The position numbers and the translations under genes are program-made. From Rubrobacter sp. (GTDB lineage Bacteria > Actinomycetota > Rubrobacteria > Rubrobacterales > Rubrobacteraceae): 7,241 nucleotides of DNA. Each line of letters opens with the position of its first letter. The stretch's first letter is position 1. This document shows, piece after piece, positions 1 through 6,997 of the stretch. The notes beneath the pieces were generated by a model. It was not told where the DNA came from. It saw only the letters and a program-made list of their open reading frames with translations, and searched no databases. The stretch covers positions 1-7,241 of the forward strand of contig JACDAR010000259.1 of assembly GCA_013695335.1 (NCBI GenBank), given 5' to 3'.

Positions 1-314
1 AAGGTGGAATCCAGCAGGCTACCGAAAGTGCCCTCGATCAGGAAAGGCACCCCGCCGACGACGGCCGCGAGCGTCCAGGCCAGGGTCACCGAGAGGTACA
101 CGTCCCGGTTGGAGACGTATTCCGCCCTGCGGCCCAGGGGGCCGGTCGCCCTCACCGCCATGGCCCCGGTCGCGATCATCCCCGCGGCCGGTATCAGGAA
201 GCTCTTCCACGAGCCGTCGCTGTAGAGCAGCGAGAGCGCCAGCGGTACGAGCAGCGCGAACCCGATGGCCAGGACCACGCCCGCGTTGACGCGGATGATG
301 ACCCTCGCGTTCAC
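1..314 (-). CDS. trkH: Trk/Ktr-type potassium uptake membrane subunit, N-terminal part (cut by window edge)
   Basis: Only the first 104 codons are in the window; the gene continues past position 1. The product should be the K+-translocating membrane subunit that works with the adjacent TrkA. Visible: a hydrophobic helix at about residues 10-31, a second at about 36-54, the motif NRDVYL at residues 69-74, and a third helix at about 72-93 ending in a GGVPFLIEG segment. This is the usual lead-in to the first pore loop of the TrkH/TrkG/KtrB superfamily, where DAxFES and TTTG would follow; the window ends just before it. The start is the GTG at 314-312. The codon two places upstream in this frame is the trkA stop, so no earlier start exists. 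Spacing to trkA is 3 nt, so translation is probably coupled. No strong Shine-Dalgarno is seen. The family call is firm; TrkH rather than a second KtrB is inferred from the neighbouring two-unit TrkA. Confidence 0.82.
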   Translation of the reverse strand, partial: MNARVIIRVNAGVVLAIGFALLVPLALSLLYSDGSWKSFLIPAAGMIATGAMAVRATGPLGRRAEYVSNRDVYLSVTLAWTLAAVVGGVPFLIEGTFGSLLDST

Positions 315-317
315 CGG

Positions 318-1652
318 TCAGGGCGCAAAGACGCGCTCCACTTCGTCCACGGCGTCCTCGACGGTGAAGACGACCGCGTCGTCTCCGGGCCTGAGCGTCT
401 CTTTGCCGGTGGGGATGATGACTTCTCCGTTACGCAAGAGCGCCCCGACGAGCGCCCCTTCGGGGAACCCCACCTCGGAGAGCGGTCTGCCGGCGACCCG
501 GCACTTCTCGGGGACTCGCAGCTCGATCATCTCCGCGCCGCTCTCCAGGAGGGTTACGTTTATGATGTCCCCCTTTCGCACGAACCGGAGTATGGCTTCG
601 GCGGCCAGCATCCGGGGTGAGATCGTCAGGTCGACCCCCAGGGCGTCGGCGAGCGGCGCGAACTCTCCCCTGCTGACGCCCGCGATCGTGGTCCGGGCGC
701 CGAGCTGGCGGGCGTACATCGCGGCCAGCAAGTTCGCCCGGTCGTCGCCGGTGACGGCGACGAAGGCGTCGGTGCGGTCCACCCGTTCCTGGAGCAGGAA
801 GTCCCGGGAGATGCCCTCGTCGTGCAGCACGAATCCCTTCCGGAGCTGGGAGGCCACGTAACGGGCTCGGGCTTCGTCCCTCTCGATCACCCGCACCGAC
901 ATGCCGATCTTCTCCAGAGCCAGGGCCAGCCGCAACCCGATGCGCCCGCCCCCGTATATCGTCACGTCCTTGACCGGCGCAGTGTCGGTGGCTACGGCCT
1001 TGACCGCCTCGGAGATGCGTCGGCGGCCGCTGATGAGCAGGACGTGGTCACGGTGCTCCAGCACGGTTCCTCCACGGGGCACGAGCGCCTCACCGCGCCT
1101 CACCACCCCGACCATGAGGCTGCCCGAGGGCAGCCTCACGTCCCTGAGCGCCAGACCCACGGCCGGGGAGCCCTCGTTCAGTATCACTTCCGCGACCTCT
1201 ATGCTGCCTTCGGCGAAGGTGTCCACGTTGATCGCCCCAGGCACCAGCAGGGACGCTTTGATCTCCTGCGCCGCCATCTGCTCGGTGTGGATGACGAAGT
1301 CGATCCCCAGCATGTTTTGCGCGAATGGCTCTCGGGTGTCGTAGTAGTCGGGGTTGTGGATTCGGGCGACGGTGCGCGGCACCTCCTGGGCCTTCGCCGC
1401 AAGGCAGGCGATGATGTTCGCCTCGTCCGAGCTGCTCGCGGCTATCAACAGGTCGGACCTCTCGATCCCGGCCTCCGCCAGCAGCCTCGGGCTGGCCCCG
1501 TTGCCGCGGATCACCAGGGCGTCGAGCTGCTCGGCCGCCCGTTCCACGAGCGCCTCGTCCTGTTCGATGAGTACGACATCGTGCCCTTCTTCGGAGAGCA
1601 TCCTGGCGGTGTTGAAGCCCACCTCCCCGGCGCCGATGATCACGGTTCGCAC
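318..1652 (-). CDS. trkA: Trk potassium uptake regulatory subunit TrkA (two RCK units)
   Basis: Peripheral cytoplasmic subunit that binds nucleotide and gates a TrkH-type K+ pore. At 444 aa it has the usual TrkA length and duplicated layout. The first Rossmann/RCK-N unit is at about residues 1-120, with the dinucleotide motif GAGEVG at 7-12 and an acidic residue after strand two (E30). The first RCK-C is at about 140-220. The second RCK-N is at about 228-350, with GGGRIG at 234-239 and an acidic E257/D259 region. The second RCK-C is at about 365-444, containing PEGALVGALLRNGEVIIP. The start is GTG (1652-1650), preceded by AAAGGGG, which overlaps the ktrA stop codon and serves as ribosome-binding site. 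It lies 12 nt after ktrA and 3 nt before trkH, so the three are almost certainly co-transcribed. Both nucleotide motifs look intact. A two-unit TrkA normally pairs with TrkH, which fits the next gene. Confidence 0.95.
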   Translation of the reverse strand: MRTVIIGAGEVGFNTARMLSEEGHDVVLIEQDEALVERAAEQLDALVIRGNGASPRLLAEAGIERSDLLIAASSSDEANIIACLAAKAQEVPRTVARIHNPDYYDTREPFAQNMLGIDFVIHTEQMAAQEIKASLLVPGAINVDTFAEGSIEVAEVILNEGSPAVGLALRDVRLPSGSLMVGVVRRGEALVPRGGTVLEHRDHVLLISGRRRISEAVKAVATDTAPVKDVTIYGGGRIGLRLALALEKIGMSVRVIERDEARARYVASQLRKGFVLHDEGISRDFLLQERVDRTDAFVAVTGDDRANLLAAMYARQLGARTTIAGVSRGEFAPLADALGVDLTISPRMLAAEAILRFVRKGDIINVTLLESGAEMIELRVPEKCRVAGRPLSEVGFPEGALVGALLRNGEVIIPTGKETLRPGDDAVVFTVEDAVDEVERVFAP

Positions 1653-1664
1653 TGCCGGTCCCCT

Positions 1665-2336
1665 TTATCTGCCCTTTGGGTTGAGGAGTTTGGACTTGTC
1701 CAGGTTTTTCTTGGACCCCCCGACCACGATTACGTCTCCTTCGTTCAGGACGGTATCTCCCTTCGGGATGGTGCCTGCCCGGCCCTTCGGCTTGACCGCC
1801 AGAATCGTCAGGCCGCTCTTGCGGGAGAGCGCCAGCTCGGTCAGGCTCTTGCCCATCCACTCTTCGGGGACCTCTGATTCGATCAGGGCTTCGTCCTCCC
1901 CGAGGTCCACGTAATCCAAAACGACGGGGGAGGCTATCGTCCGGGCCAACTGCGCCCCCATCTCCTTCTCGGGCTCTATGATCCGGTCCGCGCCGATCTT
2001 CTCCAGCACCCGGCCGTGCAGCCCGCTGGTCGCGCGCGCGGCGACGAACGGCACGCCCAGCTCCTTGAGGTTCGCCGTCGCCAGGATGCCGGCCTCCATG
2101 GCCTCCCCGATCACGACCGCCGCGCCGTCGAAGTTGGCGACGTTCAGGTCCCGCAAGACCGAATCGTCGGTGGCGTCCGCGGCGACCAGATGCGCGTTGG
2201 GGTAGTTGCCCGCGAGATCCTGAACCAGGTCCTCGTCGAGGTCTATCCCGAGCACGTCGTGGCCGAGGGAGACGAGGGTGTCGATCATGGCGGTCCCGAG
2301 CCGGCCGAGGCCGATTATGACGAACTGACGGCTCAT
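1665..2336 (-). CDS. ktrA: Ktr potassium uptake regulatory subunit KtrA (single RCK unit)
   Basis: Cytoplasmic gating-ring subunit of the Ktr system. In known KtrAB systems eight copies form a ring that binds ATP/ADP and controls the KtrB pore. The 223 aa length matches the family (about 220). The RCK-N Rossmann fold spans about residues 1-130, with GLGRLG at 9-14 and the ribose-binding acidic residue D32 in GIDLDED. The stretch VLEKIGADRIIEPEKEMG at 110-127 is highly characteristic of KtrA/KtrC and separates it from the neighbouring TrkA. RCK-C lies at about 138-218 and ends in VLNEGDVIVVGGSKK; in several bacteria this domain binds cyclic di-AMP, but binding here is not shown. The ATG overlaps the ktrB stop (ATGA). 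A strong purine run GGAGGAGG lies at 2357-2350, 13 nt upstream, inside the end of ktrB. The pairing with ktrB fits a complete Ktr system. Confidence 0.93.
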   Translation of the reverse strand: MSRQFVIIGLGRLGTAMIDTLVSLGHDVLGIDLDEDLVQDLAGNYPNAHLVAADATDDSVLRDLNVANFDGAAVVIGEAMEAGILATANLKELGVPFVAARATSGLHGRVLEKIGADRIIEPEKEMGAQLARTIASPVVLDYVDLGEDEALIESEVPEEWMGKSLTELALSRKSGLTILAVKPKGRAGTIPKGDTVLNEGDVIVVGGSKKNLDKSKLLNPKGR

Positions 2337-3676
2337 CCTATCGCTATGTCCTCCTCCGGATACGTGTACCGTCGGGGTTTGCTCCGCTCGCTGAGGGCCA
2401 CGACGATGGTTATGGGTCCCACCCTACCCGCGAACATCACGAACGCCAACAGGAGTTTGCCGAACGCGCCGAGCTCCGTAGCGAGCCCGTAGCCGGGGCC
2501 CAGAGATAGCCCCACCGTGCCGAAGGCCGAGGTGACCTCGAAGAGCGCGGTGAAGAAAGGAACTTCGTCGGAGATCATCAGCGCCAGGGCCGCGCTGGAG
2601 ACCAGCAGCACGGAGAGGGAGAGCACCGTGAGGCTCTTCGCGATGAGGGAGCGTGGGATCCTGCGCCCGAAGGCCGAGACCTCTTCGTGGCCGCGCACCT
2701 GGGACAGGAAGATCAAGAAAACGAGGGCCAGGGTGGTGACCTTGATCCCCCCGCCGGTGGAGACGGGAGCGGTCCCGATAAACATCAGCGCGACCTGCAC
2801 GGCGAGCGTCGGATCGCGCATGTCGGAGTAGGTCACGGTCGCGAACCCGGCGGTCCTGGGCGTCACCCCCTGAAAGAGGGACATCAGGACGCGGGTACCC
2901 AGGGGCTCGCCGCCCAGCGTCAGGGGGTTGGTCCATTCCAGGGCCGCCACGCTCAGCACTCCGACCATCAGCAGGACGGCGGTGGTTATGAGCACGAGCT
3001 TCGACTGGAGGGTCAGGCGCCGTATCCTCCGGTAGTGATAGAGGTTCACCAGTACCGGGAACCCGAGGCCGCCGGCTATGATCAGGTACATCAACGTCAG
3101 GTTGACCGTCCAGTCGCCGGCGTAGAAAGCGGTCCCCTCCTCGAATATGTCGAAACCGGAATTGCAGAAAGCGGCCACCGTGTGAAAGAGTCCGAGGCCG
3201 AGGGACCCAAGGCCGTGTCCTTCGAGGGCGAAGCGGATCGTGAGGATCACCGCGCCCACCGTTTCCACGAGGAGGGTTATCAGCGCTACCTGGCCCACCA
3301 GGCGCGCCACGTTTCGCGGGGAGTCCGGGCTCGCGAGCTCCTCACGAATGACCAGGAGGTCCCTGAACCCCATGCGGCGGCCGATCAGGAGTGCGCCAAC
3401 CGTCGTCGCCGTCATGATCCCCAGGCCCCCCAGCTGCATGAGCACCGCCAGGATCGCCTGCCCGAAGGGCGTGAAGTCCCTGGCTGGGATCACGGCCTGG
3501 AGGCCCGTCACGGTAACCGCGCTCACCGACTCGAAGAAAGCATCCATCCACGAAACGTCGTCGTTCGCCGCCGGAATCTTTAGCAGCACGGTCCCGAGCA
3601 AGATGAGCCCGGCGAAAGCGACGACTATCAATCTTGGAGCCGAGAGCCGAGGAAACACCCGGACATGGTAACTCAC
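2333..3676 (-). CDS. ktrB: Ktr potassium uptake membrane subunit KtrB
   Basis: Membrane K+ translocation subunit; the four MPM repeats of the superfamily are all visible. Numbered from the chosen start (447 aa), the pore-loop glycines are G58 (TVTGL), G174 (CNSGFD), G277 (TAGF) and G389 (TVGL). The gate loop GTAPVSTGGGIKV is at 301-313, and the conserved arginine of the last repeat is R418 (AGRVGP). Length fits KtrB (about 445-455 aa). The reading frame stays open upstream to 3886, but that extension runs into the esterase gene in another frame and has no transporter character, so I reject it. The start is either GTG 3676 or GTG 3658 (441 aa). Neither has a clear Shine-Dalgarno, and a TAAAAT hexamer 10 nt upstream of 3676 suggests a leaderless or nearly leaderless message. 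It overlaps ktrA by 4 nt. Known KtrAB systems are often Na+-dependent; whether this one is cannot be read from sequence. Confidence 0.92.
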   Translation of the reverse strand: MSYHVRVFPRLSAPRLIVVAFAGLILLGTVLLKIPAANDDVSWMDAFFESVSAVTVTGLQAVIPARDFTPFGQAILAVLMQLGGLGIMTATTVGALLIGRRMGFRDLLVIREELASPDSPRNVARLVGQVALITLLVETVGAVILTIRFALEGHGLGSLGLGLFHTVAAFCNSGFDIFEEGTAFYAGDWTVNLTLMYLIIAGGLGFPVLVNLYHYRRIRRLTLQSKLVLITTAVLLMVGVLSVAALEWTNPLTLGGEPLGTRVLMSLFQGVTPRTAGFATVTYSDMRDPTLAVQVALMFIGTAPVSTGGGIKVTTLALVFLIFLSQVRGHEEVSAFGRRIPRSLIAKSLTVLSLSVLLVSSAALALMISDEVPFFTALFEVTSAFGTVGLSLGPGYGLATELGAFGKLLLAFVMFAGRVGPITIVVALSERSKPRRYTYPEEDIAIG

Positions 3677-3686
3677 CGCGGTCGCG

Positions 3687-3692
3687 ATTTTA
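3687..3692 (-). promoter_or_regulatory. Possible -10 element for the ktrB-ktrA-trkA-trkH operon
   Basis: The minus strand reads TAAAAT here, 10 nt before the GTG at 3676, in the gap after the esterase stop. A transcript from it would start only about 4 nt before that GTG. This fits the lack of a Shine-Dalgarno and the leaderless messages common in high-GC actinobacteria. No convincing -35 hexamer is found 16-18 bp upstream, so this rests on one hexamer and its position. Confidence 0.3.
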
Positions 3693-3702
3693 ACGGGTGA
3701 AT

Positions 3703-3726
3703 CGGCTCCCGCTACGGAGAGAGCCG
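3703..3726 (-). terminator. Imperfect hairpin just after the esterase stop, possible weak terminator
   Basis: Arms CGGCTC and GAGCCG (6 bp) enclose a TCT bulge and a further 3-bp CCG/CGG stem with loop TAG. The structure begins 2 nt after the esterase stop codon. No T-run follows it on either strand, so it is not a textbook Rho-independent terminator. It may be a weak terminator or a 3' end stabiliser that separates the esterase message from the ktr-trk operon. Confidence 0.3.
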
Positions 3727-3728
3727 TG

Positions 3729-4781
3729 TCAGGGGGCCAGAGCCCTCGCCAGCTCCGCGATGGCCCCAGAATAACGGTACTGGATGCCGCCGTGCGTGCC
3801 ATCGAACAGGTCGAGCGTATATTCCACCCCGAGTTCATCAAGCTCTTTCGCGAAAGCTGTCGCCCCGAGATCGAGGAACCATTCATCTGACTTCCCCGCG
3901 TCCAGGTAAATGCGCTTCATGCCAGCGAGCGCGTCACCGTGCCTGGGCGCCATCCGCACAGGGTCCCACGCCAGCCAGCGTGCCCACTCATCCTCGATGA
4001 GCCTGCCTGTCTCGATGTCGAAGGGGAGGATGGCTTTGCCAGGGTTCTCCCCGTCAGGGGAATAACACGCAGCCATCGCGTACGTGTTCAGGGGGTCTAT
4101 ATGAAGGTTCCAGTCCAGCGTCTCGGCGGCCCGGAATTTCTCGAAGAAGACCTCGAAAGAGCCATCGAACTTGTCGCGCAGGATGCGGGCCGTGCTCGGA
4201 AATTCTGGCTGGTAGCAACATTCGAAGAGGGCGTCTCCGGCGTGTGATGCCAGCCCGCCGAATATATCCGGGCGGAGCATAGGGACGACCATCGCCCCGT
4301 ATCCGCCACTCGATTTGCCCGTGAGCCCCCGATGATCCCGGCTCGCAACGGCAGGATACCGACTGTCCACGAAAGGCACTACCTCATCACAGAGGTAATC
4401 CATGTAGCGGCCCGTCGCTGCGGAGTTGATGAATTGCGAACCGCCGTACGATGTCCACGCGTCCACGAACACGATGACCGCTGGTGGGCATTCGCTCGAG
4501 TCGAATATTCTGTCCAGCCGTTCGATCAAGGTCGGCTCGAATGCGGAGCGGTTCATCCACATGTCGATCTGCCCAGTCATGCCCTGTATCACGTAGATGG
4601 AAGCGTACTCGCCGCCCTCTTCGATGCCGGGTTGCAGGTATACGTAAAGCGGCCTGTGCGCCGGATCTCCGAGCGGATTGTCCCCCAGAATTTCCGACTC
4701 GACGGTGAGCACGTCAACGCGTCCGTGAAGCTGATGGTTCCAGGGTGCGCCTGGCGGGCCTTCGATCTCGCGCAGCGCCAT
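3729..4781 (-). CDS. Alpha/beta-hydrolase, esterase (PF00756-like) family
   Basis: Predicted soluble serine hydrolase of the esterase D / antigen 85 / enterochelin-esterase fold; substrate unknown. Numbered from the ATG at 4781 (350 aa): a short beta-rich N-terminus with a PLYVYLQPG segment near 44-52, then YVIQGM near 63-68, an oxyanion-type region, and AVIVFVDAW near 101-109. The nucleophile elbow GKSSG is at 155-159, with Ser157 as the probable nucleophile. A DAGKSDEW segment offers the acid (Asp299, or Asp294), and a DGTHGG segment gives His330, so the triad appears complete. There is no signal peptide or membrane segment, so it probably acts in the cytoplasm. GTG at 4790 is an alternative start 9 nt upstream (353 aa). 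Neither has a Shine-Dalgarno, and no earlier in-frame start occurs before a stop at 4848-4850. It lies 145 nt after sucD on the same strand (136 nt if the GTG is used). A role linked to succinyl-CoA metabolism is not evident from the sequence. Confidence 0.85.
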   Translation of the reverse strand: MALREIEGPPGAPWNHQLHGRVDVLTVESEILGDNPLGDPAHRPLYVYLQPGIEEGGEYASIYVIQGMTGQIDMWMNRSAFEPTLIERLDRIFDSSECPPAVIVFVDAWTSYGGSQFINSAATGRYMDYLCDEVVPFVDSRYPAVASRDHRGLTGKSSGGYGAMVVPMLRPDIFGGLASHAGDALFECCYQPEFPSTARILRDKFDGSFEVFFEKFRAAETLDWNLHIDPLNTYAMAACYSPDGENPGKAILPFDIETGRLIEDEWARWLAWDPVRMAPRHGDALAGMKRIYLDAGKSDEWFLDLGATAFAKELDELGVEYTLDLFDGTHGGIQYRYSGAIAELARALAP

Positions 4782-4926
4782 GGTCAGCACTGCCGCATTG
4801 ACAGCGAGATCACGTTCGACACCATGAAGATACCGAGCAGGCTCTTGTCAGTGGCCGCGTGACTTTGCGCGGACTTCCTGGCATCCCTGCTTCGGGGCCT
4901 CTGATTCCTATACACGGTGCAATTTC

Positions 4927-5799
4927 CTACACGCCAAGCGTTCTGGCGACGAGATCCCCAACCTCTGTCGGGTTGGTTGCCGCCTGGATGCCGGCTTTCT
5001 GGAGCGCCTGGCTCTTCGCCTCGGCCGTCGAGTCGCCACCAGAAACGATGGCCCCGGCATGTCCCATTGTCTTGCCCTCTGGGGCCGTGAAGCCAGCGAT
5101 GTATGCCACGACTGGCGTGCTCATCTCGCTCTGGATGTACTCGGCGGCGCGCTGCTCGGCGTTGCCCCCGATCTCCCCGACCATCACTATGCACTCGGTC
5201 TCCGGGTCCCCCTCGAACTTCTTCAGGATCTCGATGAAATCAGTCCCGATGATGGGGTCGCCCCCGATCCCCACCGCCGTTGACTGACCGATGTCTCGTT
5301 GTGTCAATTCATTGACGATCTGGTACGTCAGGGTTCCGCTGCGGCTGACGATGCCGATGTTGCCTGGCGTGAAGATATCGCCTGGCATGATCGAGACGTT
5401 CGACTTGCCCGGTGAGAGAACGCCTGGGCAGTTCGGCCCGATGAGCGTGGCTTCCTTGACGCGCATGTAGTTGGAGACCTTGAGCATGTCGTGTACCGGG
5501 ATGCCCTCGGTGATGCAGCAAATCGTGCTCATACCGCTGTCAAGCGACTCGAACACGGCATCGGCGGCGAACGGTGGGGGGACGAAGATCACGCTTGCGT
5601 TAGCCCCCGTCTCTTTCGCCGCCTCCTCGACGGTATTGAAGACCGGCACGCCCTCGAAGTCCTGCCCGCCCTTGCCAGGCGTCACGCCAGCGACTACCTG
5701 CGTGCCGCCCTTGAGCATCCTGCCTGTGTGGAACGCGCCCTCGCGGCCCGTGATGCCCTGGACCAGCAGGCGCGTACCTTCGTCTACCAGAATCGCCAT
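4927..5799 (-). CDS. sucD: Succinyl-CoA synthetase (ADP/GDP-forming) alpha subunit
   Basis: Alpha subunit of the TCA-cycle enzyme that converts succinyl-CoA plus phosphate and NDP to succinate, CoA and NTP; it works as a complex with SucC in the cytoplasm. The 290 aa length matches the family. The CoA-binding Rossmann domain at the N-terminus carries GITGREG at 15-21. GPNCPG at 121-126 is the conserved CoA-site loop. GEIGG at 208-212 supplies the conserved glutamate. GHAGAIVSG starting at 246 contains His247, the residue that is phosphorylated during catalysis. All key residues are present, so the gene looks functional. The start is ATG at 5799-5797, 3 nt after the sucC stop, with GGAGGG (5814-5809) 9 nt upstream and embedded in the last sucC codons, so translation is coupled. 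The stop is TAG. Confidence 0.97.
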   Translation of the reverse strand: MAILVDEGTRLLVQGITGREGAFHTGRMLKGGTQVVAGVTPGKGGQDFEGVPVFNTVEEAAKETGANASVIFVPPPFAADAVFESLDSGMSTICCITEGIPVHDMLKVSNYMRVKEATLIGPNCPGVLSPGKSNVSIMPGDIFTPGNIGIVSRSGTLTYQIVNELTQRDIGQSTAVGIGGDPIIGTDFIEILKKFEGDPETECIVMVGEIGGNAEQRAAEYIQSEMSTPVVAYIAGFTAPEGKTMGHAGAIVSGGDSTAEAKSQALQKAGIQAATNPTEVGDLVARTLGV

Positions 5800-5802
5800 C
5801 GT

Positions 5803-6954
5803 TTACTGCCCTCCGTCTTTCGCAAGCTCCACGGCCCTGCGGGCTGCATCGAGCATCGTCTCTTCGGTGTGGACGTTCGGCGGCGTGTTCTCGGCCAGTA
5901 TTTGCCGCCCTTCCTCCGCGTTCGTGCCGTCGAGGCGTACGACTATGGGCAGGCTGATATCCGTCTGTTCTATGGCGGAGAGGAGGCCGCGCGCAACCTC
6001 GTCGCCGCGCGTGATGCCGCCGAAGATGTTGAACAGGACGCTCTTAACCTGCCGGTTCGATGTCACGATATCGAGGGCCGTGGAGATCTTCTCCGCGTCC
6101 GCGCCGCCGCCAACGTCACAGAAGTTCGCAGGTTCGCCACCAGCCTGGGCTACAACGTCGAGCGTGCTCATCACCAGCCCGGCCCCGTTGCCAAGGATGC
6201 CAACGTCGCCTTCGAGCTTCACGTACTGCAGGCCAGCTTCCTGCGCCCGTTGCTCTTCCGGGTCTGCGGCCTCGACATCGTGCAGGTCCGCGATGTCTTT
6301 GTGCCTGTACAGGCTGGAGTTATCCACGGTGACTTTGGAGTCCAGCGTCAGTACCTTGCCGTCAGCCGTGACTACCAGGGGGTTGATCTCGACCAGGCTC
6401 GCGTCCAGTTTCTGGAAAGCCGAATACAGATTCTGGAGCGTTTTGCCGACGCCCTTCGCTGTGTCGCCTGAAAGGTCGGCGGAGAACGTGATCTCACGTA
6501 TCTGGTATGGCTGAAGCCCGATCAAGGGGTCAACGTGCAGCCGCACGATGGCTCCAGGGTTGGTCTCCGCGACCTCCTCGATCTCCACGCCGCCTTCAGT
6601 GGAGAAAAGAATGAGGGGCTGTTTCGCCTCCCGGTCCACCGTCACGGAGAGGTACATCTCGCTCTCGATCTCCGCGCCGCCCTCGACTAGCACCTTCCTG
6701 ACCGTGTGCCCCCGGATGTCCATGCCAAGGATCTGACGCGCAGCCTCCTCGGCCTCGTCCGGGCTATGCACGACCTTGATCCCACCTGCCTTGCCACGCC
6801 CGCCAGTGAGAACCTGCGCTTTTACTGCGACGGGCCCGCCGAGTTTTTCAGCCGCCGCTCGTGCTTCCTCCGGCGTCTCGGCCACGATGCCCTGAAGCGT
6901 TTCGAGCCCGTGTTCCCGTAAAAGTTCCTTGCCCTGATGCTCGTAGAGATCCAA
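5803..6954 (-). CDS. sucC: Succinyl-CoA synthetase (ADP/GDP-forming) beta subunit
   Basis: Beta subunit holding the ATP-grasp nucleotide site and the succinate site of succinyl-CoA synthetase. It has 383 aa, against 388 in E. coli. The ATP-grasp fold at about 1-235 begins with MDLYEHQGKELL. VAVKAQVLTGGRGKAGG at about 42-58 carries the nucleotide-binding lysine (K45) and the glycine loop. EINPL at 189-193 and Asp205 are the usual Mg2+-site residues. The C-terminal ligase-CoA domain has GNGAGLVMSTLD at about 255-266 and NIFGGITR at 309-316, which contacts the alpha phosphohistidine loop. The start codon is TTG (6954-6952), supported by GGGAG at 6967-6963, 8 nt upstream, and by homology beginning exactly there; no in-frame ATG would preserve the conserved N-terminus. 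ATP or GTP preference cannot be told. It is the first gene of the sucC-sucD pair. Confidence 0.97.
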   Translation of the reverse strand: MDLYEHQGKELLREHGLETLQGIVAETPEEARAAAEKLGGPVAVKAQVLTGGRGKAGGIKVVHSPDEAEEAARQILGMDIRGHTVRKVLVEGGAEIESEMYLSVTVDREAKQPLILFSTEGGVEIEEVAETNPGAIVRLHVDPLIGLQPYQIREITFSADLSGDTAKGVGKTLQNLYSAFQKLDASLVEINPLVVTADGKVLTLDSKVTVDNSSLYRHKDIADLHDVEAADPEEQRAQEAGLQYVKLEGDVGILGNGAGLVMSTLDVVAQAGGEPANFCDVGGGADAEKISTALDIVTSNRQVKSVLFNIFGGITRGDEVARGLLSAIEQTDISLPIVVRLDGTNAEEGRQILAENTPPNVHTEETMLDAARRAVELAKDGGQ

Positions 6955-6962
6955 AAGTAATA

Positions 6963-6967
6963 CTCCC
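6963..6967 (-). promoter_or_regulatory. Ribosome-binding site that fixes the TTG start of sucC
   Basis: GGGAG on the minus strand, with an 8-nt spacer to the TTG. It is the only good purine-rich site in this leader and decides the non-ATG start. Confidence 0.7.
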
Positions 6968-6991
6968 GCGAAGCCCGCAACGACGGGCCGA

Positions 6992-6997
6992 ATTATA
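6992..6997 (-). promoter_or_regulatory. -10 hexamer TATAAT of the sucCD promoter
   Basis: A perfect TATAAT on the minus strand, 37 nt before the sucC TTG. With a normal start site about 7 nt downstream (near 6985), the leader would be about 30 nt and would contain the GGGAG site. At the expected -35 position the sequence is ATCAGG, TCAGGG or GATCAG depending on spacing, none close to TTGACA, so full activity may need an activator. The hexamer shares two bases (6996-6997) with the inverted repeat beside it. Confidence 0.6.

Noticed and set aside
822..1877. Plus-strand open frame of 351 codons opposite trkA and ktrA
   Set aside because: Product is rich in His, Arg, Gly and Asp with no domain, and it crosses two real genes and their junction; a composition artefact.
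2687..3583. Plus-strand open frame of 298 codons opposite ktrB
   Set aside because: Antisense to the conserved pore-forming region of ktrB and without recognisable motifs.
3677..3886. 70-codon upstream extension of the ktrB frame
   Set aside because: It overlaps the 3' end of the esterase gene in another frame, has no transporter-like sequence, and would make the protein much longer than other KtrB proteins.
4855..4872. CCGCG/CGCGG hairpin in the sucD-esterase gap as a terminator
   Set aside because: Only a 5-bp stem with an 8-nt loop and no following T-run; common by chance in GC-rich DNA.
4784..5194. Minus-strand 136-codon frame between and across sucD and the esterase start
   Set aside because: Most of it lies inside sucD in another frame. 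Its tail could act as a short leader (ATG GTG TCG ... TGA ending just before the esterase ATG), but no ribosome-binding site supports it.
5471..6514. Long plus-strand open frames opposite sucC and sucD (347 and 326 codons)
   Set aside because: They are antisense to two very well-conserved genes, have low-complexity Ser/Arg/Ala-rich products with no recognisable domain, and are expected by chance in high-GC DNA.
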